A stretch of DNA of 64,000 nt from positions 248,001 through 312,000 of the forward strand of contig CBDFFN010000007.1 in NCBI GenBank assembly GCA_965246795.1, read 5' to 3'. Under the pieces are notes generated by a model that saw nothing but the letters and a program-made list of their open reading frames with translations, was not told where the DNA came from and did no database searches. Positions 50,101 to 57,286 of this stretch are shown piece by piece (the first letter of the stretch is position 1; the number at the start of each line of letters is the position of its first letter). This DNA comes from JAJXWB01 sp965246795. GTDB taxonomy: Bacteria; Pseudomonadota; Alphaproteobacteria; Rhizobiales; Beijerinckiaceae. The position numbers and the translations under genes were made by a program.

Positions 50101-51159
50101 GATCGTGACGGGCTTGTCGCGCAACACCTCCGACACTGTCGCAACAACCGTCGCTTCGGTCGGTCCGTAGGAATTGAAAATCTTGCGGCCCGGCTTGCAC
50201 CAGCGCGCGGCGACGGACGGCGGACACGCCTCGCCACCCAGAATGATGACGCGCAGCCGCGCGACGTCCTTCGGGAACATCGCAAGCAGAGTCGGCACAG
50301 TGTCGAGCACGGTGACGCCGGCATCGTCGAGCACGTCGGGAAGGCGATCCGCCTCGCCCATCACCTGCGGCGTCGCGACAAACAAAGTCGCGCCGACGAG
50401 ATACGGAATCCAGATCTCTTCCATCGACAGATCGAATGCGACGGACGCACCTTGGAAGACGATGTCCTGCGGAAGGATGCCGTAAATGTCGTTCGCGGAA
50501 CGCAGGTAGTGGCAGATGTTGCGGCCGGTGATGACGATGCCTTTCGGCACGCCGGTCGAACCGGAGGTGTAGATGAGATAGGCGGGATGATCCGGCGTCG
50601 CTCCGGCCGCGCGCGCATCGACGCGAGGGCCGTCCGCGATTCCGACATCCGCGTCGATGAGCACAGAGCACGGCGCGTGGCCGTGCGTCTTGATCGCAAA
50701 CTCGGCGGAGGTGAGCAGCGCTACGGCCTCGGCATCGCCAAGACAGACCGCGATGCGGTCGATCGGTGCATCCGCGTCGAAGGGCAGCCATGCTGCACCT
50801 GTCTTCGAAATCGCGATCTGCGCGATGAGGAGTTCCGGCCCGCGCGCCATCCAGAGTCCGACAACAGCACCGGGTTTCGCACCATTCGCGACAAGCCCGC
50901 GCGCGATAACCTCGGCCTGCGCATCGACCTGCGAATAAGTCAGATGCCGCTCGAGCGTCGTCATCGCGGCATGCGACGCGCGCGCCGCAACGGTCGCAGC
51001 GAAAATTTCGGACAGAAGTTCGTCGCGCAAAAAGTCGCCCACGGACTTGCCGTGTAGAATGGCGCGGCGGTCCGGCGCGGCAGGCTTTGGTGTATCGATC
51101 GCCCCCGACGTCGCCGCCTGGTCCCGGTCCAAGAGATCGGTCATCTCACCCGACGCCAT
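47110..51159 (-). CDS. Pls/PosA-family membrane NRPS (poly-amino-acid synthetase-like)
   Basis: A 1349-residue single-module synthetase. The adenylation domain spans about residues 60-540: YLIYTSGSTGVPKG (A3), FDLSMEEIW with Asp243 (A4), NSYGPTEAT (A5), YRSGDAV (A7), IRGFRVELGEIEARL (A8) and LPSGKADRKVL with Lys526 (A10). The carrier domain has the phosphopantetheine serine at 584 (LGGHSLVAARF). No classical condensation or thioesterase domain follows. Instead there are about six membrane helices and three left-handed beta-helix acyltransferase-like blocks, the layout of epsilon-poly-lysine synthetase. It likely joins one amino acid type repeatedly or to an amine acceptor. It stands alone. 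Confidence 0.9.
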   Translation of the reverse strand: MASGEMTDLLDRDQAATSGAIDTPKPAAPDRRAILHGKSVGDFLRDELLSEIFAATVAARASHAAMTTLERHLTYSQVDAQAEVIARGLVANGAKPGAVVGLWMARGPELLIAQIAISKTGAAWLPFDADAPIDRIAVCLGDAEAVALLTSAEFAIKTHGHAPCSVLIDADVGIADGPRVDARAAGATPDHPAYLIYTSGSTGVPKGIVITGRNICHYLRSANDIYGILPQDIVFQGASVAFDLSMEEIWIPYLVGATLFVATPQVMGEADRLPDVLDDAGVTVLDTVPTLLAMFPKDVARLRVIILGGEACPPSVAARWCKPGRKIFNSYGPTEATVVATVSEVLRDKPVTIGGPIPNYTCYVADEALNLLDRNVEGELLIGGPGVARGYLKRDTLTAEKFVANPFATAGVDPILYRSGDAVVLDDDGNIGFRGRIDDQVKIRGFRVELGEIEARLASMSGVNSVAVVVRGESGIDELVAFIVPERDAELDPKTLRSELREHLPAYMVPSRYETLATLPRLPSGKADRKVLKALELAPAAPVDEQEEPRTETEALLLAAAQKALPPQAIPFDADFFTDLGGHSLVAARFVSTVRTTPRLAGITLQDVYKNRTLRAIGKHLDGRDQAQSAPRDLSFTPVPLMRRFLCGCAQAVALPFILSLMTAQWLGVFVSYMLLTGPDASLRDEIVALLGVYMCINVATVIISISAKWILLGRTKPGRYPLWGTYYYRWWLAQRLMALTHAKWFQASPIMRLYVIALGGKVGEGAIISEFEAGAIDLVSIGAGATLGAKVKLANARVEGNELVIGTIDIGEDAYVGTSVAIEENVVIGANAQIEDLTSVASGARVPDLAIYDGSPGRITGQCDPSLFRAPPEASQARKSLMTFGYTLLLLIIPPLGLLPIFPAFWVFDKVDQYFGFIDRTLYLAAIPLMAWPTSFALVLMTVGLIVVLRWIILPTVREGLYSVHSFFYLRKWAISLATEITLETLSSLFATVYMRTWYRLMGAKIGKDSEISTNIAGRYDIVEIGDKCFIADEVILGDEDIRHGWMNLEKVRTGSRVFVGNDAVVPPGAFIPDGALIGVKSKPPSNDQMSPSDTWFGSPPIQLPVRQKMDAGGSTWTYEPPFWKKLMRASFEAVNISLPTMLYITFGTWSVEVFADRLLAKDYPTFVALFIVCCTCISVGMTSIVIAIKWATMGRYEPQVKPMWSFWAMRTEAVAVLYWGLAGRVFLDHLRGTPFLPWMLRLFGSKFGKGVWMDATDITEFDCVTVGDHCAVNMYCVLQTHLYEDRVMKIGRIKVDQGVTIGAGTTVLYDTHCGEFSRLGPLTVLMKGESLPPHSEWVGAPAEPRAA

Positions 51160-51218
51160 TCCTGCCTGCCAATGGCCCTATGCGATTGATCCTGCGGGCG
51201 CAGGGCCGCTGCATGGGC

Positions 51219-51240
51219 ACCTTTACCGTACCTTTACCAT
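51219..51240 (-). promoter_or_regulatory. Tandem 11-base direct repeats upstream of the NRPS-like gene
   Basis: The plus strand reads ACCTTTACCGT then ACCTTTACCAT, two units differing at one base and exactly one helical turn apart. They lie 60-80 bases before the NRPS start, in the only gap that can hold its promoter. OmpR/PhoB-type regulators bind such repeats, so a regulator site is possible but unproven. Confidence 0.35.
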
Positions 51241-51279
51241 AAAGACGTCCGCCCCCCGGAAGGTTGCGGAGCCAACCGC

Positions 51280-51867
51280 CTAGCGCCAGACGTAAGCGCC
51301 GTTTTCGATGACGAGAATTCGACCCTGTTGGATCGGGATGCGGGTCGAGGCATGCGCCTCGACGCCACCCTCGAGGTGCAGGACGGCCCTCGCGGTGCCG
51401 GCATGGGCGACGATCGCGCAAGGGCGCGCATAGGACGCTAGGGCAACCCCAACGCGGGTGTTGAGCTGCGCGTAATTCTCGCCGCCGGTCGGCGCAACGT
51501 CCCACGGGTCGGCGCTTCGGGCTTTGAGATCGGCGGCGAAACGCGCACCGACCTCGTCCATCGTCAGGCCTTCCCATTTGCCGAGCGCAAGCTCCATCAG
51601 GCGCGGGTCGGTCGTGTAATTCTTCGGCGCGAGTCCCATCGCCTCGCGCGCGATTTCGGCCGTCGTGCGGGCGCGTTCCAGCGGCGACACGTGAAACGGC
51701 AGGGCTTTGGCATCGATGCCGCGTTCCGCGAGCAATGCTTTCAACGCTCGCCCGGCGGCGGCGGCCTGATCGCGGCCGCGCGGCCCGAGCGGAATGTCCA
51801 ACTGGCCCGTCACCTGACCCGCGCTGTTGTAGAGAGTCTCGCCGTGGCGCAGGTAAAAGAGCGTCAC
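51280..51867 (-). CDS. Histidine phosphatase family protein
   Basis: A 195-residue protein with GTG start at 51867. The catalytic RHG motif is in MTLFYLRHGETLYN at the very N-terminus, and the second histidine in AIVAHAGTARAVL near residue 150. SPLERARTTAEIA supplies the further Arg. The family includes phosphoglycerate mutases and broad phosphatases; substrate not known. It starts within the TauE gene stop. Confidence 0.9.
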   Translation of the reverse strand: MTLFYLRHGETLYNSAGQVTGQLDIPLGPRGRDQAAAAGRALKALLAERGIDAKALPFHVSPLERARTTAEIAREAMGLAPKNYTTDPRLMELALGKWEGLTMDEVGARFAADLKARSADPWDVAPTGGENYAQLNTRVGVALASYARPCAIVAHAGTARAVLHLEGGVEAHASTRIPIQQGRILVIENGAYVWR

Positions 51868-52658
51868 GGCGCGGTTTTCTGCGTAACCGGCGCATCGACT
51901 TGCGTACGTCCGACAAGTTTCGGCACGGAGGATGCGAGCAGCGCCACGCCGGAACAGGTGAGCAGCGTGAGTACGATGCGGCGAAAGTTAGCCTCGCTGA
52001 TGCCAATGTAGAGCCGTCCGCCAAGCAATACCGGCACGAGCATCGCGGCGGCGACGACGCCGAACATCGGCAGCATGTCGAGCTTTACCGACCCGCCGAT
52101 CACCGAGCCAAGCATCGCGAAGCTGAGCGTGACGAGGTTGAAGTTCTGGATTATCGAGCGCTGCTTGTCCTTCTCCATCTGGCGCAACGTGCACCAAAGC
52201 GTCGGCACCGGCCCGGAGAAACCACCGATGCCGCCCATGACGCCGCCGATCATGCCAATCACGCCGTCGGCAGTCTTGCCGCCGCCCGAACCGATCGGTG
52301 GCAGTTTTCGCGCAAAGAGCATCGCCGGACACCACAGGACCAGAAACGTCCCGAGGCAGGCTTTGAAGATTTCGATATCGAGATGCGGCAACAGCAGGAC
52401 ACCGATCGGAATGCCAACGATGCCGCCAAGAATAAAGGGCGCGAGCGTCGCGACGTCGAAGCCCCGTCGCACTGTGATGGCGGAAATCATTTGACCCGTC
52501 ATCGCGCCGAAAATCGCGAGCGCCGCGGCGAGTCGCGGTTCGATCGTCCACGCCCAGATCGACATCGAAACCAGACCGAACGCGAAGCCCGAAAGGCCTT
52601 GCGCGAAACCGCCCACGATGGCGCCGGCGACGATCGTGAGAACAAAGGTCTGCGTCAC
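51864..52658 (-). CDS. TauE/SafE family sulfite/anion exporter-like permease
   Basis: A 264-residue membrane protein with GTG start and about eight hydrophobic segments. AGAIVGGFAQGLSGFAFGLV and GIVGIPIGVLLLPHL are the two half-repeats of the TauE family, with GIGGFSGPVPTLWCTL in the second half. Members export sulfite or organosulfonates, or take up small anions. No sulfonate genes are nearby. It overlaps the histidine phosphatase gene by 4 bases and follows fabI after 19 bases. Confidence 0.9.
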   Translation of the reverse strand: MTQTFVLTIVAGAIVGGFAQGLSGFAFGLVSMSIWAWTIEPRLAAALAIFGAMTGQMISAITVRRGFDVATLAPFILGGIVGIPIGVLLLPHLDIEIFKACLGTFLVLWCPAMLFARKLPPIGSGGGKTADGVIGMIGGVMGGIGGFSGPVPTLWCTLRQMEKDKQRSIIQNFNLVTLSFAMLGSVIGGSVKLDMLPMFGVVAAAMLVPVLLGGRLYIGISEANFRRIVLTLLTCSGVALLASSVPKLVGRTQVDAPVTQKTAP

Positions 52659-52677
52659 CCGCGTACCTTTATCGAAG

Positions 52678-53529
52678 TCATTCCTTCGACATGTCAGGCG
52701 CGGACGGGTTCTTCATGCCGACGATGTGATAGCCGGCATCGACATGCAGGATCTCGCCGGTGACGCCGCGCGACATCGGCGACAGGAGATAGACGGCGCT
52801 TTCGCCGACTTCTTCGATCGTCACGGTCCGGCGCAGCGGCGCGTTATATTCGTTCCACTTGAGGATGTAGCGGAAGTCGCCGATGCCCGACGCCGCGAGC
52901 GTCTTGATCGGCCCGGCCGACAGTGCATTCACGCGAATGTTCTTCTCGCCGAGATCGGCGGCGAGGTAGCGCACGCTCGCTTCGAGCGCTGCTTTCGCGA
53001 CACCCATGACATTGTAGTGCGGCATCCATTTCTCGGCGCCGTAATAGGTCAGCGTCAGCATTGAGCCGCCGCTATCCATCAGCTTTTCCGCGTGCTGCGC
53101 GACGGCCGTGAACGAATAGCAGGAGATGAAGAGTGAGGTTTTGAAGTTTTCCGCCGACGTGTCGATGTAGCGGCCGGTCAGCTCGTCCTTGTCCGAAAAG
53201 GCGATGCAATGGACCACGAAATCGAGCCGGCCCCAGAGCTTCTTCACTTCATCGAAGACGGCTGCGAGCGTCTCGGGCTCGGTGACGTCGCAGCGCCCGA
53301 CCACATGCGCGCCGAGTTCTGCGGCGAGCGGACGGACGCGCTTCTCGAGCGCATCGATCTGGAACGTCATCGCGAGTTCCGCGCCGGCATCGGCGGCCGC
53401 CTTGGCGATGCCCCAGGCAATCGAACGATTGTTGGCGACGCCGAGAATCAGGCCCTTCTTGCCCGCCAGGATGCCGCTTTTGGCGGTTTTCGGGGACGCG
53501 TCCTGTGAGCGGTCAGTGGCTTGCGTCAT
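52678..53529 (-). CDS. fabI: Enoyl-[acyl-carrier-protein] reductase (NADH)
   Basis: A 283-residue enzyme from ATG 53529, beginning MTQATDRSQDAS with an alphaproteobacterial extension. GLILGVANNRSIAWGIAKAA is the FabI cofactor motif. The catalytic Tyr and Lys are in YYGAEKWMPHYNVMGVAKAAL (Tyr-x6-Lys) near residue 180. DFRYILKWNEYNAPLRRTVT is the substrate loop. It completes each cycle of fatty acid elongation and is the triclosan target. It is divergent from the sigma factor gene. Confidence 0.96.
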   Translation of the reverse strand: MTQATDRSQDASPKTAKSGILAGKKGLILGVANNRSIAWGIAKAAADAGAELAMTFQIDALEKRVRPLAAELGAHVVGRCDVTEPETLAAVFDEVKKLWGRLDFVVHCIAFSDKDELTGRYIDTSAENFKTSLFISCYSFTAVAQHAEKLMDSGGSMLTLTYYGAEKWMPHYNVMGVAKAALEASVRYLAADLGEKNIRVNALSAGPIKTLAASGIGDFRYILKWNEYNAPLRRTVTIEEVGESAVYLLSPMSRGVTGEILHVDAGYHIVGMKNPSAPDMSKE

Positions 53530-53723
53530 CGCGATCCGGGAGTGGGCGCCTTTGACAGACGCCGGTGGCGTGTAGGCGCTGCGCCGGGCGAGCGCAAGCC
53601 AGAGCTTATGCCCCATCCGCGCTGCGGCATGCGGATTTTCGGATGCGCCCTATGGCACGACGCCCGGCGCAGTCCTATGCTTGCGGGGCAATAAACGGCG
53701 GACAAAAGCCGGGCGGGACGGCA

Positions 53724-54212
53724 ATGGCGAGCATTGGGGCATTCGAGGACACGAGCGGCGTGCTCGACCGGCTGACGCCGGCGCTGCGCCGTTTCGCGCG
53801 CGTGCTTCTTGCCGGACGCGGCCGCCCGACCGCCGCCGACGAAGTTTTGCAGGCGGCGCTTGCGCGCCTGCGGGTGCCGCATCCATCCAGCGATGCCACC
53901 ATTCGTGTCGCCGCCTATGGCGCGATTGTGCAGGCGCATCGTGCGCGGCAATCGACGTTCTCGCAGACGCACGAGTTTTCGCGTGGCGGTGGGCGGCCGG
54001 AAATTGCCGAGCGCATCGAACGGTTGCCGCTCGACCAGCGCGAGGTGCTGCTGCTCGTTGTGCTCGAACGCCTTTCCTATGACGAGGCGGCGACTGCGCT
54101 CGGCCTGCCACGCTCTTCGATCGTCGCGCGGCTTGCCCGTGCGCGCGCCTCGCTCTCGGATACAAGCGAGGATATGCCCGGACGACAGACGCATCTGCGC
54201 CTCGTAAAATGA
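53724..54212 (+). CDS. ECF-type RNA polymerase sigma factor
   Basis: A 162-residue sigma factor from ATG 53724 (MASIGAFEDTSGVLDRLTPAL). A shortened region 2 is LRRFARVLLAGRGRPTAADEVLQAALARL. Region 4 is LPLDQREVLLLVVLERLSYDEAATALGLPRSSI with a helix-turn-helix. A membrane anti-sigma factor follows after 27 bases. Region 2 is weakly conserved, so promoter specificity cannot be predicted. It is not an EcfG, since NepR and PhyR genes are absent here. Confidence 0.8.
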   Translation: MASIGAFEDTSGVLDRLTPALRRFARVLLAGRGRPTAADEVLQAALARLRVPHPSSDATIRVAAYGAIVQAHRARQSTFSQTHEFSRGGGRPEIAERIERLPLDQREVLLLVVLERLSYDEAATALGLPRSSIVARLARARASLSDTSEDMPGRQTHLRLVK

Positions 54213-54239
54213 CGCGCCGGTTTTCGAGGCGCGAGTGAG

Positions 54240-55070
54240 ATGAAGCGCGACGCAGTCGGCGACGTCGACCTTCACGCTTTCGTCGACGGCGAACTCGATC
54301 CTGTTCAAACCAAGCGCGTACGGGCGCACCTTGCCGCGCATCCCGCCGACGCTGCGCGCGTCGATGCCTGGCGACGTCAGAATACCGTGATCCGCCGCGC
54401 CTTCGACGGGCCCGAGCCGGCGGCGTCGAAACGCATTGCGGGTCTGCGTGACGGCGGGGCAGGAGGCCCCGCTCCGGACATGCCGCGCCTCGATCTTGTG
54501 CGGGCGGCGCGACGACGGCGGCAGGCCATTGCGACATTGGCGGCCTTTCTCGGCGGCGCCTGTGTCGCCGTGCTCGGTGCCGTTGCGGTGAGCCGATGGC
54601 CGACGCCTGTCGATCCCACCTTTGCACTCGAGCCCGCGCCGCTTGCGCCGAGTGCGCAGGCGCGCCGCGCACGTCTAGCCTGGCGCACATTTTCGCGCGA
54701 GATCGACCGCGGCCCTGACAGGGTTTCGCCGGATCGCGCTGCAACACTTGCAACGCTGCAACGGATCACAGCGCTGTCGCGCATCCCCGACTGGAGCCGC
54801 GAGTCTTTCGAGCTATCTGGCACACGCACGATGCCAGGCGAAAGCGAACCGGCCGCCTTCCTTCTCTACGAGTCCGCAGCGCGCGTCCGGGTCGCGCTCA
54901 TTGTCGAGCGCACGCCCGAACACGATTCCGCACCGCTGCTCAGCGACGACGGCGGGCTGCGCTGCCTGTTTTGGCGCGCCGCCGGCTATTCTTTCGTGAT
55001 CGTTGGCCCCGCGGATTCCGATACGATCAGGATACTGGCACGGGCAACGGCTGTGTCCTTCGCGCGCTGA
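54240..55070 (+). CDS. Membrane anti-sigma factor
   Basis: A 276-residue protein. The N-terminal cytoplasmic domain has VDLHAFVDGELDPVQTKRVRAHLAAHPADAARV, the anti-sigma pattern in which the usual zinc-binding C-x2-C is replaced by histidine and alanine-rich helix. One membrane helix (IATLAAFLGGACVAVLGAVAV) is near residue 100. The periplasmic part (residues about 125-276) has a sensor-like beta-rich look with RCLFWRAAGYSFVIVG. It should hold the preceding sigma factor until an envelope signal. Confidence 0.82.
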   Translation: MKRDAVGDVDLHAFVDGELDPVQTKRVRAHLAAHPADAARVDAWRRQNTVIRRAFDGPEPAASKRIAGLRDGGAGGPAPDMPRLDLVRAARRRRQAIATLAAFLGGACVAVLGAVAVSRWPTPVDPTFALEPAPLAPSAQARRARLAWRTFSREIDRGPDRVSPDRAATLATLQRITALSRIPDWSRESFELSGTRTMPGESEPAAFLLYESAARVRVALIVERTPEHDSAPLLSDDGGLRCLFWRAAGYSFVIVGPADSDTIRILARATAVSFAR

Positions 55071-55072
55071 TT

Positions 55073-56014
55073 CTACCCCAACGCCTTCCGCGGCGCGTAG
55101 GGCTTTGCGTCCTTCCACGTCTTCATCAGCGCTTCGAGGTCCGGGTCGGGCGCCTCCGGCAGAGTGATCTTCAGCGTGACGTAGAGATCGCCGGCCGGCG
55201 TTCCGGGCAGGCCTTTCCCACGCAGTCGCAGCGTCTTCCCGCCGTTCGAGTTCGGCGGAATGGTCAGCACAACGCGCCCGTCGAGCGTCGGCACGTCGAC
55301 CGGCCCGCCCAGCACCGCCTCATAGAGCGTTACCGGCAGATCGGCGCGCAAATCCTTGCCATCGACACGGAAGAGCGGATGCGGCGCGATCCGCACCGTG
55401 ATCAGCACGTCGCCGTAGTCGCCGCCCCAGGCGCTCGCCTGGCCCTGGCCGCGCAGCCGAATCTGCTTGCCATCCTCGATGCCGACGGGAATCTTCACTT
55501 CCAGCGTGCGGCCGGTCGGCAGATAGACCTCGACCTGCCCGCCCGCGACAGCGTCGGCGAGCGGCACGGTCACGCTGGCAAGAATATCCTCGCCCTTTGG
55601 CGGGGCGCTCGCCTTCTGGCGTCCGCGCCCGCCCATCGCGCCGCCAAAAATATCGGAAAAGAAATCGCCGGCGTCGCCGCCGCGCCCACCGGCACCTGGA
55701 CCACCGCCACCGCCGAAATGGAATTCGAAGCGCTCCTCGCCGGCATTGCCGCCGCCGCGCGGGCGAGCGCCACCAAAGCCCTGGAATTTCGGCTTGCCCT
55801 CGGCATCGATTTCGCCGCGATCGAACTGGCCGCGCTTGGCGTCGTCGCCAAGAATTTCATAGGCGCTGTTGGCCTCGGCGAATTTTTCCTTCGCCTTGGG
55901 GTCGTCCTTGTTCTGGTCGGGATGGAATCGCTTCGCCTGCTTGCGGAAGGCCTTCTTGACCGCATCCGCATCGGCGTCGCGCTTCACGCCCAACACGTCG
56001 TAGGGGTCACGCAT
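55073..56014 (-). CDS. DnaJ C-terminal-domain co-chaperone, CbpA-like
   Basis: A 313-residue J-protein. The J-domain (residues 1-70) has RDPYDVLGV, the HPD motif in KRFHPDQNKDDP and FAEANSAYEILGD. A Gly-rich linker (GGGGGPGAGGRGGDAGDFFSD) follows, then two beta-barrel substrate domains without the zinc finger (TVPLADAVAGGQVEVYLPTG and PHPLFRVDGKDLRADLPVTL). This is the type II / CbpA architecture, which stimulates DnaK. Its stop is 2 bases from the anti-sigma stop on the other strand. Confidence 0.93.
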   Translation of the reverse strand: MRDPYDVLGVKRDADADAVKKAFRKQAKRFHPDQNKDDPKAKEKFAEANSAYEILGDDAKRGQFDRGEIDAEGKPKFQGFGGARPRGGGNAGEERFEFHFGGGGGPGAGGRGGDAGDFFSDIFGGAMGGRGRQKASAPPKGEDILASVTVPLADAVAGGQVEVYLPTGRTLEVKIPVGIEDGKQIRLRGQGQASAWGGDYGDVLITVRIAPHPLFRVDGKDLRADLPVTLYEAVLGGPVDVPTLDGRVVLTIPPNSNGGKTLRLRGKGLPGTPAGDLYVTLKITLPEAPDPDLEALMKTWKDAKPYAPRKALG

Positions 56015-56043
56015 TCGTTCAGCCCAATCCGGCGTCGCCCGTA

Positions 56044-56092
56044 GAGCATGTCCCGCCGAAGTGGAAACCGGTTCGGCGAGAAGGACATGCTC
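56044..56092. repeat. Palindromic intergenic repeat (family A)
   Basis: Outer arms GAGCATGTCC (56044-56053) and GGACATGCTC (56083-56092) are perfect, with nested CGCCGAA/TTCGGCG and the core GTGGAAACCGG. This is the rhizobial 'AGCATG...ACCGGTT...CATGCT' extragenic element; the core is shared with 3282-3308. It lies upstream of the DnaJ-like gene. Confidence 0.75.
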
Positions 56093-56188
56093 GTGCAGAT
56101 GGCACGGCGCCTATGTCTGTTTGACATGTGGTGGTTTGGCCTGCCGACACAAGCCGCAAACCTACTGCGAACCGCGTTCGCGTCGCCG

Positions 56189-57166
56189 TCAGATTACCGC
56201 GTCGGACGCTAGCGGACATGCGTCACCGTCGCCGGTCTCGATCTGGACCGTCACATGGCCGATGCCGCGTTCGCGCAACTCCCGCGCGAGGCGCAGGAGA
56301 AACGCGTCGCCGGGGTGACCGCCCGGCATCACGAGATGCGCCGACAGCGCGACCTCCGTCGTGCCGACCGGCCAGATGTGCAGATCGTGCAGCGCCGTCA
56401 CGCCCGGCTGCGTTGCGAGGTGTTTCCGCACGCCGGCCGCATCGATGGAGGCCGGCACTGCGCCCATCGACATGCTGACGCTGTCGCGGAACAGACCCCA
56501 AGTGCTCCATACGATGAAGATTGCGACGGCCAGACCCACCAGCGGGTCGGCCCGCGTCCATCCAGTCAGCAGCACGATGCCGCCCGCGACCAGCACGCCC
56601 GCCGAAACGAGCGCATCGACCGCCATGTGCAGGAACGCACCGCGGATGTTGAGGTCATCTTTCGCGCCGCGCGCAAACATCAGAGCCGTGGCACCGTTGA
56701 CGACGATGCCGATCGCGGCGACGACCATCACCGTGCCGCCGGCTACCGGTGGCGGATTGCGCAACCGCTCTATCGCTTCCCAGCCGATGGCGCCTGCCCC
56801 GACGAAGAGCAGCACGGCATTGCCGAGCGCCACCAGCACGGCGGAGTGCCGCATGCCCCAGGTGAAGCGCTCGGTCGGTGCACGGCCCGAAACATGCGCC
56901 GCGCCCCAAGCCGCGAGTAATCCGAGCACGTCCGCAAGATTGTGCCCGGCGTCCGCAAGCAGCGCGGTCGAATCGCTGAGGATGCCGTAGATCGCCTCGA
57001 TAACGACGAAGCCGATGTTGAGCATTGCGCCGATGGCGAAGGCGCGGCCGAAATCTTTTGGCGCATGGCTGTGGCCAGCATGACTGTGACCGGCGTGGCC
57101 ATGATGCGAGTGCCCGGCGTGCGAATGCCCGTGGTGCGAATGGTCGTGATGCGAGTGATCGTTCAT
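56189..57166 (-). CDS. Cation diffusion facilitator, zinc exporter with His-rich N-terminus
   Basis: A 325-residue CDF transporter from ATG 57166. The first 34 residues contain sixteen histidines in HS/HA/HH repeats. Six membrane helices follow. The metal site is H-x3-D in LLADAGHNLADVLGL (helix 2) and in FLHMAVDALVSAGVL (helix 5), the HD-HD set typical of zinc. A cytoplasmic domain with LHDLHIWPVGTTEVALSAHL completes the CzcD/ZitB layout. It exports zinc by proton exchange. Confidence 0.93.
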   Translation of the reverse strand: MNDHSHHDHSHHGHSHAGHSHHGHAGHSHAGHSHAPKDFGRAFAIGAMLNIGFVVIEAIYGILSDSTALLADAGHNLADVLGLLAAWGAAHVSGRAPTERFTWGMRHSAVLVALGNAVLLFVGAGAIGWEAIERLRNPPPVAGGTVMVVAAIGIVVNGATALMFARGAKDDLNIRGAFLHMAVDALVSAGVLVAGGIVLLTGWTRADPLVGLAVAIFIVWSTWGLFRDSVSMSMGAVPASIDAAGVRKHLATQPGVTALHDLHIWPVGTTEVALSAHLVMPGGHPGDAFLLRLARELRERGIGHVTVQIETGDGDACPLASDAVI

Positions 57167-57286
57167 GTTGCGGGCGCCAATCCATGCCAAAGGGAGCGGG
57201 CCGTCAAATTGTGGCGCGGGTTTTGCGGCGGTGCAGGGGATGCGTCATAGTAGCTTGCGCCGTGATTTCCTTGAGGTTTTTAGTCT

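Noticed and set aside
49651..51057. A 468-codon plus-strand open frame opposite the NRPS-like gene
   Set aside because: The opposite strand encodes all adenylation motifs in order; the antisense product has no recognisable fold.
56019..56219. A 66-codon minus-strand frame in the gap before the DnaJ-like gene
   Set aside because: It is mostly made of the palindromic repeat at 56044-56092, with no ribosome-binding site or family similarity.
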